Shown here piece by piece: positions 9,452-18,400 of a DNA stretch of 64,000 nucleotides. The notes below the pieces were generated by a model. That model saw only the letters and a list, made by a program, of their open reading frames with translations, was not told the origin of the DNA and made no database searches. Source of the DNA: Candidatus Methylacidiphilum fumarolicum. Its GTDB lineage: Bacteria > Verrucomicrobiota > Verrucomicrobiia > Methylacidiphilales > Methylacidiphilaceae. The position numbers and the translations under genes are program-made. Where the stretch lies: assembly GCF_949774925.1 (NCBI RefSeq), contig NZ_OX458932.1, positions 1,612,001-1,676,000 of the forward strand, given 5' to 3'. Positions within the stretch are counted from its first letter, which is position 1; the number at the start of each line of letters is the position of its first letter.

Positions 9452-10337
9452 GGGAGGCTTCTAGCTTTTTAAGTCGTTCTGGAAAAAGTCTTGAAAGGAC
9501 TTCTTTATACCGCTTTTGTGTTTCTTCTATAATTTCTTGACTGAGATGGGGTGGGGGTGGCTGCTTGTTCCATTTCGATTGTTCTAGGTAGATGCGTATA
9601 ATCTGTTTATCGTAATGGGTAGAATTTCCTTTGTGTTTTTCATAATCTTCGACTAACCAAAACCGAGAACTGTCCGGAGTAAGCATTTCATCAATCAAAT
9701 AGAGTTTTTCGTCTCTTCTGCCGAACTCAAATTTTGTATCCACAAGAATCAAGCCTTTTTGATAGGCATATTTTTTCCCAAAAAGATAGAGATCTAGGGT
9801 AATATTTTTTAAAACGTCGTAATTATCTCCTAGGATTTTCTTGGCTGATTCTATATCAAGAGCCTCATCATGTCCTTCTTTAGCCTTTGTTGTAGGACTA
9901 AATAAAGGCTCAGGCAATGGACTGCCAAAAGTCAAATGAGGAGGAAGTCGGTAGCCGCCTACTGTCCCTTTTTCAAGATATTCTTTCCAACCGCTACCCA
10001 CTAGATAACCTCTGGCGATAAATTCCATCGGAAATGGATCGCAAGGAAGCATTCGCATCAGCCTACCATTCCATTCTGGCAGGTTCACTTCAGGGGGAAG
10101 TTCCTCACTTAATAGCGCATTGGGGAAAAGCAAAGAGGTTTGTTCGAACCAACCCAGAGCTATTTGATTAATAATAATTCCCTTTGTTGGAATGACTTCT
10201 GGTAGGATGCAATCAAAGGCAGACACTCTATCAGTGGTCACCATCCAAAGTTCTTCTTTCCAGCAATAGAGATCTCTCACTTTCCCGCTTCTTATTTTTC
10301 GAAGACCGATTCGTTCCAAATCTTGCTTTGCTTCCAT
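9441..10337 (-). CDS. purC: Phosphoribosylaminoimidazole-succinocarboxamide (SAICAR) synthase
   Basis: Cytoplasmic enzyme of purine synthesis that joins aspartate to CAIR using ATP. At 298 residues it is of the longer PurC form. Family motifs are clear: the N-terminal IRSGKVRDLY nucleotide-binding strand, TDRVSAFDCILPEVIPTKG, PMEFIARGYLVGSGWKEY and the metal/substrate-site segments VDTKFEFG and LIDEMLTPDSSRFW. The C-terminus ends with a short charged helix. It stands alone with no other pur gene nearby. It is convergent with the YhaM-like gene and divergent from the glycosyltransferase fusion gene. Confidence 0.96.
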   Translation of the reverse strand: MEAKQDLERIGLRKIRSGKVRDLYCWKEELWMVTTDRVSAFDCILPEVIPTKGIIINQIALGWFEQTSLLFPNALLSEELPPEVNLPEWNGRLMRMLPCDPFPMEFIARGYLVGSGWKEYLEKGTVGGYRLPPHLTFGSPLPEPLFSPTTKAKEGHDEALDIESAKKILGDNYDVLKNITLDLYLFGKKYAYQKGLILVDTKFEFGRRDEKLYLIDEMLTPDSSRFWLVEDYEKHKGNSTHYDKQIIRIYLEQSKWNKQPPPPHLSQEIIEETQKRYKEVLSRLFPERLKKLEASLNQ

Positions 10338-10368
10338 CTTTTTATTTAAATCCTTTTATTCTTTAAGC

Positions 10369-10374
10369 TATAAT
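10369..10374 (+). promoter_or_regulatory. Candidate -10 box upstream of the GH-GT2 gene
   Basis: TATAAT hexamer in the 91 bp divergent spacer between purC and the GH-GT2 gene, 54 bases before the TTG start. The -35 side is only AT-rich, so this is a weak call. Confidence 0.25.
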
Positions 10375-10428
10375 ACTTTTTTAAAGAATGTAATTTTCTT
10401 TCTTTTCAGACTGCTTAAAATTAAACTT

Positions 10429-12978
10429 TTGCCCTTACATTTTGCTGTGACAACGTCAGCTCCTTCTGAGTCTCAACTATTTTCTCAAAGAATAAAAATT
10501 CATTCCAAATTTTTTTACAACAAAGGGAAAAAATTCTACCTCCAAGGAGTTAATTATGGCCCCTTTCGACCAAGGGATTCGACAAATTCATATTTTCCTC
10601 TAGCTGAAGAAGTCAGAAATGATTTTCTTCTCATGCAGAAGGCGGGAATAAATACGATTAGGACCTATCATTTTCCTCCTAGCTGGTTGTTAGATCTAGC
10701 AGAAGAATATGGGCTAAAAATTTTAGTTTCTATTCCTTGGACAGAAAGATACCTCTATTTTTCCGATTCCAAGTCATTTAATGCTTTTAAGCAATGGATA
10801 CTACAGAAAGTAAAAGAGTATGTGGGACATCAAGCCCTATTAGGTTATTTTGTCGACAACGAACTGCCACCAGACTGTATTCGTTTTTATGGAAGAAAAA
10901 AAATTGAAAAACTCATTTCTGATCTGCTTCTCCTTATTAAAAATACTGATGGGGAAGCTCTTGTCAGCTATGCCAATTTTCCCCCAACGGAATACTTCCA
11001 ACCATATCCTGTAGATTTTTATAGTTTCAATGTTTATTTGCACAACCCCAAAGACTTGGAAGCCTATTTGTACAAACTGCAAAATCTAGCAGGTGAAAAA
11101 CCGCTCATTCTAAGTGAGTTTGGCATGGATTCCTTAAGGCATGGACAGGACAATCAAGCATGGCTACTTGGAGAACATATTCGGATTGTTTTCCAATCAG
11201 GCTTAGCTGGAACGATCATATTCAGCTGGACAGATGAATGGTTTACCGGAGGGATGGAAATAGAAGATTGGGCTTTTGGATTGGTAACCAAAAATCGAGA
11301 ACCCAAAAAAAGTTATTGGATTATTAGCAAACTTTTCCAAGGACCCCACCTTCCCCTTTGCCAAAGATTTCCTTTGGAACGTACTCCGAAAGTCTCTGTG
11401 GTCGTTTGCAGTTACAATGGAGCCAATACTCTTTCTGATTGTCTTTCCTCATTGAGAGCTCTTCAATATCCAGACTATGAAATTATAGTGGTCGACGATG
11501 GCTCAACGGATCATACCCAGGAGATACTCAAAAAATTTCCTGAAGTTATTGCCATTCATCAAGCCAACAAAGGGTTAGGAGTCGCCAGAAACGAAGGCAT
11601 TAAAAGAGCTTCTGGAGAAATTGTTGTTTTTACAGATTCTGACTGTATGGCCGATCCCGATTGGCTATATTTTCTTGTCAAGACACTGCTTGATAAGCAA
11701 TACGTAGCCTGTGGAGGACCTAACTATTCTCCTATCCCCAAAGGTCTTATACAGGCAATTATATCCCTAGCACCTGGCTCGCCCAGTCATGTACTGCTGA
11801 CAGATAGTTCTGCAGAACATATTCCTGGCTGTAATATGGCCTTTTGGAAATGGATATTTGAGAAAGTAGGATATTTTGATCCTATTTTTCGAAAAGCTGG
11901 AGACGATGTGGATTTTTGCTGGAGAATCTTATTTAATGGATACCAAATCGGATTTAATCCTTCGGCAATCGTTTGGCATTATAGAAGATTTACAATCAAA
12001 GAATATCTCAAACAGCAAATAGGTTATGGGGAAGCCGAAGCGCTTCTTCGTTTTAAACATCCCCATTACTTCGGAGCGTTGGGCAGTGCGATCTGGAAGG
12101 GGCAAATATATGAACAAAATTTTAATCTTTTCTCTTTGAGAAAATCTTCCATCTATCAAGGTGTTTTTGGAACCGGATTGTTTCAATTTTTATACCCTGG
12201 AAAAGAAAATTATTGGGTTACTCTTACAAGAAGTTTCGAGTATATGATGGCTGCTTCTTTTCTTTCTCTGCTTTTTTTTACTATTGAAAAAACTAGATTG
12301 TGGTTCTTTCTTCCTTTCCTTCCTTCTCTTTGGTCGGCCTTAAGCTATATTGCCCAACTGAAAGCAGATCCTAAAAAATTGAGATTTACTTCTAAACTTT
12401 TGCTTTTTTCCCTTGTCGTTATCCAACCCATTGTTAGGGGCATTACAAGACATAAACGCTGGTTTTTTTCTCGGAAGCTGCCATTAGCTTTTCCAGGGAA
12501 CAGCACCTCTCTGATCCCTATGATATTCACAATACAGAGGCCTCTTATCCTCTCTTATTGGTCCAAAACAGGCCAAGATAGAATTAGCCTTTTAAAAAAG
12601 ATTATAGAAAAACTCGATGAAAAAGCTTGCAGATATGCCTTAGATTCTGGTTGGGACAGTTGGGATATTTTTCTCTATGCAGACAACTTCTGGGACTGCC
12701 CTCTGCTTAGTCTGACTGAAATCTATCCTCGAAATGAGAGGATTATAAAAATTAAATTGGATGCTAAACCAACATCCCTACACAAATTAATCTTCTTTGT
12801 TATGCTGCTTACTACATGCTTTCTATGGGTTGGAGTAGGACAGATTTCGCTTTTGGCTACACTACCTCTGCTAGCCCTTCTTTCTTTTTACTTGAGAATC
12901 AAACAAAGAAGGATGTTCATTAAACTTATGGCTTTAATCGATCAAGCTGCCAAAGAAGCCCTTTTGACAAAAATCTAA
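10429..12978 (+). CDS. Glycoside hydrolase-like/glycosyltransferase family 2 fusion, membrane-anchored
   Basis: An 849-residue two-enzyme protein. Residues about 25-305 form a TIM-barrel glycosidase-like domain resembling the GH2/GH5 superfamily: LQGVNYGPFRPRDS at the first strand, a candidate acid/base Glu145 in YFVDNELPPD and a candidate nucleophile Glu230 in LILSEFGMDS. Residues about 320-570 form a GT-A family 2 domain with VVDDGST (354-360) and the metal-binding DSD (403-405), then an acceptor segment GDDVDFCWR. Hydrophobic segments follow in the C-terminal third. The start is TTG, chosen because no in-frame ATG precedes the first domain. Its TAA overlaps the ABC transporter ATG by one base (TAATG), so the two are translationally coupled. 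A role in making and trimming an exported glycan is inferred; the polymer is unknown. Confidence 0.88.
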   Translation: MPLHFAVTTSAPSESQLFSQRIKIHSKFFYNKGKKFYLQGVNYGPFRPRDSTNSYFPLAEEVRNDFLLMQKAGINTIRTYHFPPSWLLDLAEEYGLKILVSIPWTERYLYFSDSKSFNAFKQWILQKVKEYVGHQALLGYFVDNELPPDCIRFYGRKKIEKLISDLLLLIKNTDGEALVSYANFPPTEYFQPYPVDFYSFNVYLHNPKDLEAYLYKLQNLAGEKPLILSEFGMDSLRHGQDNQAWLLGEHIRIVFQSGLAGTIIFSWTDEWFTGGMEIEDWAFGLVTKNREPKKSYWIISKLFQGPHLPLCQRFPLERTPKVSVVVCSYNGANTLSDCLSSLRALQYPDYEIIVVDDGSTDHTQEILKKFPEVIAIHQANKGLGVARNEGIKRASGEIVVFTDSDCMADPDWLYFLVKTLLDKQYVACGGPNYSPIPKGLIQAIISLAPGSPSHVLLTDSSAEHIPGCNMAFWKWIFEKVGYFDPIFRKAGDDVDFCWRILFNGYQIGFNPSAIVWHYRRFTIKEYLKQQIGYGEAEALLRFKHPHYFGALGSAIWKGQIYEQNFNLFSLRKSSIYQGVFGTGLFQFLYPGKENYWVTLTRSFEYMMAASFLSLLFFTIEKTRLWFFLPFLPSLWSALSYIAQLKADPKKLRFTSKLLLFSLVVIQPIVRGITRHKRWFFSRKLPLAFPGNSTSLIPMIFTIQRPLILSYWSKTGQDRISLLKKIIEKLDEKACRYALDSGWDSWDIFLYADNFWDCPLLSLTEIYPRNERIIKIKLDAKPTSLHKLIFFVMLLTTCFLWVGVGQISLLATLPLLALLSFYLRIKQRRMFIKLMALIDQAAKEALLTKI

Positions 12979-14831
12979 TGAAGAAGGCGACACAACCAAC
13001 AACGCATCGACTCAAGAAACTTTCTTTTATACCTGCTCTTTTTGATTCCTTTGCCATTTATAAGCATACGTTGCCTTACTATCAACCTTTCATTCCAAAA
13101 CTCCTTCTCTGCGCATTTTTGATTATTCTTTCTGTGGGGCTGAATATACTAAGACCTTGGCCAGTGAAATGGCTCATTGACGACGTGCTGCTAAAAACCA
13201 TCAATCACCTCCCCCATGGTTATAAGCACAATCTTATGACCACTGCTTTTATTGGCTGCGCAGCCTTATTTCTAATTTATTTGATCCATAGCCAATTAAC
13301 CCTTCTAATCAACTCTTTACTCTATCGCATAGGGCTATCGGCCCTTCTGAAATTAAGAACTGATACTTTCTCCATCCTTCAATATCTTCCATTGCGTTTC
13401 CACGAATCGACCAAAAGTGGGGACATAGTCTATCGAATTGCCTATGACAGCCAATCAATACTGACCATGTTGATCAGGGGATTTAGCACTATCTTTAGTT
13501 CTTCTCTCCTTCTCATCGGTACATTATTTGTGATGCTGAAGCTTAATCTATATCTAGCCACAACAGCCCTGGGCATCGCACCTTTGTTATGGGCAATTAT
13601 CTCAGCCAATACTGCTAAAATCAGGGAAAAAAGTACCCGAGTCCAAGAACAGGAAAGTAATCTTTTGGCAGAGACCTCAGAAAGAATTTCTTCGATGCGG
13701 TTGATTCAAGCTTTCTCTAAAGAAGAAGAATCGATCGCATCTTTTGAAAAAGCCGCTTGGAACAGTCTGAACGCCAACTTTGAATACCTGCAGACTAGCA
13801 ATCTCTCTTCCCTTCTTATAACAATGACCACAGCCTTCGGAACAGCCCTGATCCTTTTCATAGGGACGAATGAAGTCTGGAAAGGAAGATTATCTATTGG
13901 GCAATTATGGATTTTTCTAAGTTATCTGGCTTCCTTATACCAACCGATGGAACAGCTCAGTTACACCTCTTGGGCTTTGGAAAGTGCCACAAGTAGTATG
14001 AAAAGAATTTTCGAACTCTTTGAGATTCCTAATGAAGTTTCAGAGCCTTCTAATGGAATCGTTTTGAAGTCCCCACAAGGTAAAATAGAATTTAGAAACG
14101 TCTCTTTCGAGTATCATCCAGGAAAGCCTGTTCTCAAAAATATAAGTTTCACTATCAATCCTGGAGAACGCGTTGCTATTGTAGGTCCCACAGGATCCGG
14201 AAAAACAACCATTCTTTCCTTACTCTGTAGGTTTTATGATCCTATCGAAGGCGCGATCACTATCGACGGTATCGACCTACGAAGCCTTACCAAAAAATCA
14301 TTACGCCAACATATTTCTCTAGTCTTACAAGATACCATTCTATTCAATACGACCGTCGAAGAAAACATCAAATTCGGAAAAGAGGGATCGAGTCACGATC
14401 AAATCATCCAGGCAGCAAAAGAAGCTTCAGTCGATTCATTCATTACCCAACTGCCTAAGGGATATGATACGATTGTAGGAGAAAAAGGGGCACTTCTCAG
14501 TGGGGGACAAAGACAAAGAATAGGTTTAGCCAGAGCTTTTTTAAGAAATTCTCCAATCCTTCTTTTAGACGAACCAACCAGCTCCTTAGATTTAAAAACG
14601 GAATTAGAACTTATGTCTTCTTTACTACACCTTATGAAAAATAAGACCACCCTCTTCGTTACCCATAGGCTACACATCATTCATTCTTGGGAACGCATTC
14701 TTGTGATAGTGGATGGGAAAATCTGCGAAGAAGGAAGCGGTAAAGAACTATTAAACAAAAAAGGGGTCTTCTATCACCTGTGGAAAGCGGGCAATTTTTT
14801 CTCACCTTCTACTGATCTCAAACCTCTTTGA
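12978..14831 (+). CDS. ABC exporter, fused membrane and ATPase domains (MsbA/HlyB type)
   Basis: A 617-residue half-transporter that should work as a homodimer in the inner membrane. Residues about 30-330 form a six-helix type I exporter membrane domain, and about 365-600 the ATPase. The ATPase shows Walker A GPTGSGKTT (near 403), Q-loop VLQDTILFN, signature LSGGQRQR (near 506), Walker B ILLLDEPTSSLD (near 528) and H-loop FVTHRL (near 561). No peptidase or cNMP domain precedes the membrane part. Tight coupling to the GH-GT2 gene suggests that it exports the glycan, or a lipid-linked form, made by that protein; this is inference. The 3' end overlaps the convergent regulator gene by 14 bp. Confidence 0.95.
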   Translation: MKKATQPTTHRLKKLSFIPALFDSFAIYKHTLPYYQPFIPKLLLCAFLIILSVGLNILRPWPVKWLIDDVLLKTINHLPHGYKHNLMTTAFIGCAALFLIYLIHSQLTLLINSLLYRIGLSALLKLRTDTFSILQYLPLRFHESTKSGDIVYRIAYDSQSILTMLIRGFSTIFSSSLLLIGTLFVMLKLNLYLATTALGIAPLLWAIISANTAKIREKSTRVQEQESNLLAETSERISSMRLIQAFSKEEESIASFEKAAWNSLNANFEYLQTSNLSSLLITMTTAFGTALILFIGTNEVWKGRLSIGQLWIFLSYLASLYQPMEQLSYTSWALESATSSMKRIFELFEIPNEVSEPSNGIVLKSPQGKIEFRNVSFEYHPGKPVLKNISFTINPGERVAIVGPTGSGKTTILSLLCRFYDPIEGAITIDGIDLRSLTKKSLRQHISLVLQDTILFNTTVEENIKFGKEGSSHDQIIQAAKEASVDSFITQLPKGYDTIVGEKGALLSGGQRQRIGLARAFLRNSPILLLDEPTSSLDLKTELELMSSLLHLMKNKTTLFVTHRLHIIHSWERILVIVDGKICEEGSGKELLNKKGVFYHLWKAGNFFSPSTDLKPL

Positions 14832-15963
14832 CTATTTTCCCTAAAGCCTCAAAACTATAACCAGGTAACAAGGCTAAATCATCTTTAAGATCCCCAGATT
14901 TGAGAAAATCCAGAAATTTTTCTACCGCAGGCTGCAAAATTAAGTCATGAGGTATAGCTAACCAAAATTCCATCTCATAGAGAGGAACAAAATCCAAGGA
15001 AGTAATTTCCGCACAAGCCCTCGAACTTAAACCAACATCGGCAAATCCATACCCAACAGCCTTTGCAACATCCAAAGCAGTAGGTAGCTCGATAGGATAT
15101 CCGTTAATTTGATGGGGTTGGATCCCCGCTTTGTTTAGCAAGCTATCAAGCAATATTCTGGTTCCAGAGCCATCTTCTCTATTGACAAAACGAATATTTT
15201 TTCTAAGGAGATCTTCTACTTGCCGAATGTTCAACGGATTGCCAGGTTTAACCACGAACCCTTCTTCCCACTTACTAAAAGCAAAAATCAAGCCTCCTGT
15301 CTTGGCCAATGCTTCGGTACCACTTGCGATATTGTTTTTTGGATGCTCCTTAGGAAAATGGAAACCACCAACATGAGCAAATCCCAATTGCAGAGAACTT
15401 AAAGCTTTAAGACTTGGTTGTCTAAACCACCATAGCTTAAAGTCAGAATACCTAGCAAGACGACTGGAGAGCATTCCAAGAGCGGGATCACACCCAACCA
15501 AAAAAATTTGTTTTTCTATTTCTGAATATGGGCAAAGAAGTCTCAGTTGTCGACAATTCCCTTCAGAACTTGCACGAAAAGCATTCGCTTCAACATACCC
15601 AAGATTTAACTCTAGACTGGCAGAAGGCCATGCAATCTTCTTTCCTCTCACCTCTCCCACAACCAATCTGTCCGGACTTTTTTCAGCGTACGTATTTTGC
15701 TGATCGACCCCAACAATGCAATCGGCATCTATAAAATCCGGGCTATAAGGAAAAAGAAACTCGACACTTTTCCCTAAAACTCGAGCCAACCTAAGAGCAA
15801 CGGCCGTATTAGGTACATAGCGCCCATTTTCCATCGCATGAATGGTTTGGCGACTTACTCCAATTTTTGAAGCAAGTTCCTTTTGGGATAGGCCTTTGCC
15901 AATCCTTGTCAACCGAAGAGGATTATTAATGAGAGAATCTTTTAAAGCCATTTTTCTATGCAT
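14818..15963 (-). CDS. XRE-family regulator fused to a periplasmic-binding-protein-like domain
   Basis: A 381-residue one-component regulator. Residues about 15-75 are an XRE helix-turn-helix (GLSQKELASKIGVSRQTIHA, then MENGRY). Residues about 90-370 match the PBP-like domain also found in molybdate-linked regulators and MoeA-associated proteins, with FVNREDGSGTRILLDSLL as the ligand-loop motif and KAVGYGFADVGLSSRA near the hinge. It probably senses a small anion or cofactor precursor such as molybdate or tungstate; this is inferred from family. It follows the ftsZ-like gene by 17 bp on the same strand, so it may be co-transcribed with the dcw cluster. An alternative ATG lies four codons in. 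Confidence 0.85.
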   Translation of the reverse strand: MHRKMALKDSLINNPLRLTRIGKGLSQKELASKIGVSRQTIHAMENGRYVPNTAVALRLARVLGKSVEFLFPYSPDFIDADCIVGVDQQNTYAEKSPDRLVVGEVRGKKIAWPSASLELNLGYVEANAFRASSEGNCRQLRLLCPYSEIEKQIFLVGCDPALGMLSSRLARYSDFKLWWFRQPSLKALSSLQLGFAHVGGFHFPKEHPKNNIASGTEALAKTGGLIFAFSKWEEGFVVKPGNPLNIRQVEDLLRKNIRFVNREDGSGTRILLDSLLNKAGIQPHQINGYPIELPTALDVAKAVGYGFADVGLSSRACAEITSLDFVPLYEMEFWLAIPHDLILQPAVEKFLDFLKSGDLKDDLALLPGYSFEALGKIVKEV

Positions 15964-15980
15964 GCGCCAGGAGTTAGTTT

Positions 15981-17093
15981 TTAAATTTTAATAGAGATCC
16001 CTTTTCTTAAAAAAGCAGGCAGATCCAAATTAACTCCTTTATGGACCGTTTTATAGCCTTTGGTAAAAATACCAGTAGAAATACTCTCTTTTTGAAGACC
16101 ATCGGCAGGTTGTGTAGAGTTTTTATCATCGGCAAGGTCGGTATCGGTCCTTTCGAGTTGTTTTTCTACCTCGGTTTCAATAAACTTTTCTCCAGCAGCA
16201 TTACCAATAAGAACAACCCCCTCCTCTCTAGCACCCGTATCTTCTCTAATAATACTCAAATAGAAACGGTCGAACAAGCTTTCTTCGGCCTTAAAAAGGC
16301 TTCGTAGATCTTCCTCAGTTTTCGTAGGAGAAAGAAAAAAACAAACCCAGGCCACCTTCTTATTCTGTTCTATATCGACATCCCTAGCCGGCTGCAAATA
16401 AGGTTGTATCTTATCCGGTAGTTTCTCTACACCTCGTAAGGAAAAACTATAAAAGTCTTCGACAAAGAGAAGGGAAGGAAAATTGATGCTATCAAAAGGA
16501 GCTTCTTCTGTAGCCGCTTGGGTTAAGCGGTACCAACAGGAAATGATTGAGCTTACTTTTTTATTAAGATTTCTATACACCCGAAAGGGATCGTCTGCTG
16601 GACCAAAAACTCCCTTTGCTTTTTCGTTAGAGAAAAAAATGAACTGATGAGGAAATTCTAAAAGTTCTTGCACTGTTTTTCTTGCAGTATCTCGACGCAA
16701 AAAGGCCTCAGAATGAAACGGAAGAAAAGCTATAGAACTGAGAGTTTTGACTCTTTCGGCGGCTTTTTTAGAAAAAAATTGGAGCCCTGCGCTGCCCATA
16801 GCCCCTCCAAGCCCAGATAAAACTAACAAATGCTCACAGTCCTCCAATATCTGTTCAATTCTCGGTTCTTCTTCCTCAAAAATCTTCAATGCCAATTCCA
16901 AATCCCCACAAGTTCCTAACCCCTTTGTCGCCTCTTTGCCAAGTAGCATTCTTCTTTCAGCAAGGCTTCCTTCTACAGTCGAAAAATCAGCATCCAAGGC
17001 ATATAAGAGCCCACTAGGCTCTTCAGCTAAGATCCATTCGTCCAGTAAGTTAATCCCTGCTCTCCCTATCCCAACAACGACATTTTTCGTCAA
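15981..17093 (-). CDS. ftsZ: Highly divergent FtsZ homologue
   Basis: A 370-residue tubulin-superfamily division protein placed directly after ftsA. Homology is visible across the GTPase domain (VVVGIGRAGINLLDEW; LGKEATKGLGTCGD; LLVLSGLGGAMGSA), but key residues differ. The GGGTGTG tubulin signature reads GGAMGSA (96-102), the glycine-rich N-terminal loop reads GIGRAG, and the T7 loop expected as NxDxxD reads NFPSLL (204-209), lacking both catalytic aspartates. A polar linker (about 320-350) leads to a well-conserved C-terminal tail, LDLPAFLRK, the segment that binds FtsA in other bacteria. The start is TTG with a GGAAGG sequence about 7 bases upstream. It could be a hydrolysis-impaired FtsZ or a specialised paralogue. 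Confidence 0.85.
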   Translation of the reverse strand: MTKNVVVGIGRAGINLLDEWILAEEPSGLLYALDADFSTVEGSLAERRMLLGKEATKGLGTCGDLELALKIFEEEEPRIEQILEDCEHLLVLSGLGGAMGSAGLQFFSKKAAERVKTLSSIAFLPFHSEAFLRRDTARKTVQELLEFPHQFIFFSNEKAKGVFGPADDPFRVYRNLNKKVSSIISCWYRLTQAATEEAPFDSINFPSLLFVEDFYSFSLRGVEKLPDKIQPYLQPARDVDIEQNKKVAWVCFFLSPTKTEEDLRSLFKAEESLFDRFYLSIIREDTGAREEGVVLIGNAAGEKFIETEVEKQLERTDTDLADDKNSTQPADGLQKESISTGIFTKGYKTVHKGVNLDLPAFLRKGISIKI

Positions 17094-17130
17094 AAGAACC
17101 CTTCCTTTTGTAGTGTAAATAAAATTGTAA

Positions 17131-18369
17131 TCAATTTAAAAATTTGATATTTCCTAAAAATCGCAAGAGTGAAGAACGCATTTTTCCAAACGGTCCTTCT
17201 TTTAGACTCTCCATTTCGAATATCCGCCCATATCTGAGTAAGCCTAAAACGGTATACAGATCCGGCCTATCGAGATAGGATTGATCTCCTTCAAAAGGCA
17301 GCGGTTCAGCCAATTTAACAGGATAGTTAAAGATTTTTTGAGCTAGCTCTTCTACTCCATCGATCTTGCTCCCTCCACCAGTCAAGTAGATGGTACCTGT
17401 AAAATGAGGCCAAAAAGATTGCATTTCCAAATCCTCTTTAATAATTTCAAAAATTTCTTCTTGCCGGGCTCTCATAATTTTTACAATTGCGTTATAAGAC
17501 ACCAACCTTTCTTCGGGAAGAGGATGATTGCTTGTTGTCAGTCTCTTTTTAATGGATTCAGAGCCTAACTTAAAAGAACCAAAATGTTTCTTTATTTCTT
17601 CTGCTTGAGGAAATGGAATTCTTAAAGCCAGAGCTAAATCATTGGTTAAATGATCTTGTCCTACCCCGATCACTCCAGAGTGAACAATAATGCCTCCATG
17701 ATAAACGATATAGTCGGTTAGCCCTGCTCCTAGGTCAATAACGATCGCTCCATGCATTTTCTGACTCCGTGTGAGCACCGCTTGAGCTGTTGCAAAGATA
17801 CTCAGACAGTAATTGCGAATATCAATAGAAAGCTCTTTTACGCACCGGACAGTCGTTTGAAGCCTCGTAGCAATGCCTGAAATGAGATGATACTCCGCCG
17901 TCAACTTCTTTGAAAAAAGGCCGATAGGATTTTCCGTCAGTGTTCCATCATCTAAAGAATAGGTTTTCAATAAGTCATGTAAAAGGATTTGTCCAGTCGG
18001 CAAAGCCTGCTGTCTGACCAAAGACCTGAGTTCCATTAAGTGCTTTTGATCGATGCGATCTCCTTCTTCTCCAAGGCTAATAACCACTTTAGAATTGAAC
18101 GATCGGATATGGGCTCCACTAATGGCAAGATAAACTTCTTCGATCGCAACATTGGTTTTTGTTTCAGCTTCTACAATAGCATCATGTACCGATTTTTGAG
18201 CTAGCTCGAAATCAACGATTTCCCCCTTTCTAACATTGAGCGAAGGGCTCTCAGCAATACCCAATAAGTAGAGCTCGCCACCTTCCCTTAGTTCAGCCAC
18301 CGCACAAGCAATTTTGCTTGTCCCTATTTCAAGCCCAACAAGAATTGGCCATTCTTTCTTCCAAAACAT
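17131..18369 (-). CDS. ftsA: Cell division protein FtsA
   Basis: A 412-residue actin-like ATPase that tethers FtsZ to the membrane and recruits later division proteins. The phosphate-1 motif is near the start (VGLEIGTSKIACAVAEL), followed by the FtsA-specific 1C region (YLAISGAHIRSFNS). The phosphate-2 motif is GAIVIDLGAGLTDYIVY and the adenosine motif IYLTGGGSKIDGVEELA. The C-terminus (MRSSLLRFLGNIKFLN) has the basic amphipathic character of the FtsA membrane-targeting helix. It lies 37 bp upstream of the ftsZ-like gene and 31 bp downstream of ftsQ. An AGGAAA sequence precedes the ATG. Confidence 0.96.
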   Translation of the reverse strand: MFWKKEWPILVGLEIGTSKIACAVAELREGGELYLLGIAESPSLNVRKGEIVDFELAQKSVHDAIVEAETKTNVAIEEVYLAISGAHIRSFNSKVVISLGEEGDRIDQKHLMELRSLVRQQALPTGQILLHDLLKTYSLDDGTLTENPIGLFSKKLTAEYHLISGIATRLQTTVRCVKELSIDIRNYCLSIFATAQAVLTRSQKMHGAIVIDLGAGLTDYIVYHGGIIVHSGVIGVGQDHLTNDLALALRIPFPQAEEIKKHFGSFKLGSESIKKRLTTSNHPLPEERLVSYNAIVKIMRARQEEIFEIIKEDLEMQSFWPHFTGTIYLTGGGSKIDGVEELAQKIFNYPVKLAEPLPFEGDQSYLDRPDLYTVLGLLRYGRIFEMESLKEGPFGKMRSSLLRFLGNIKFLN

Positions 18370-18400
18370 TCTCGTTTCCTAATAAAACAAACTTTATAAA

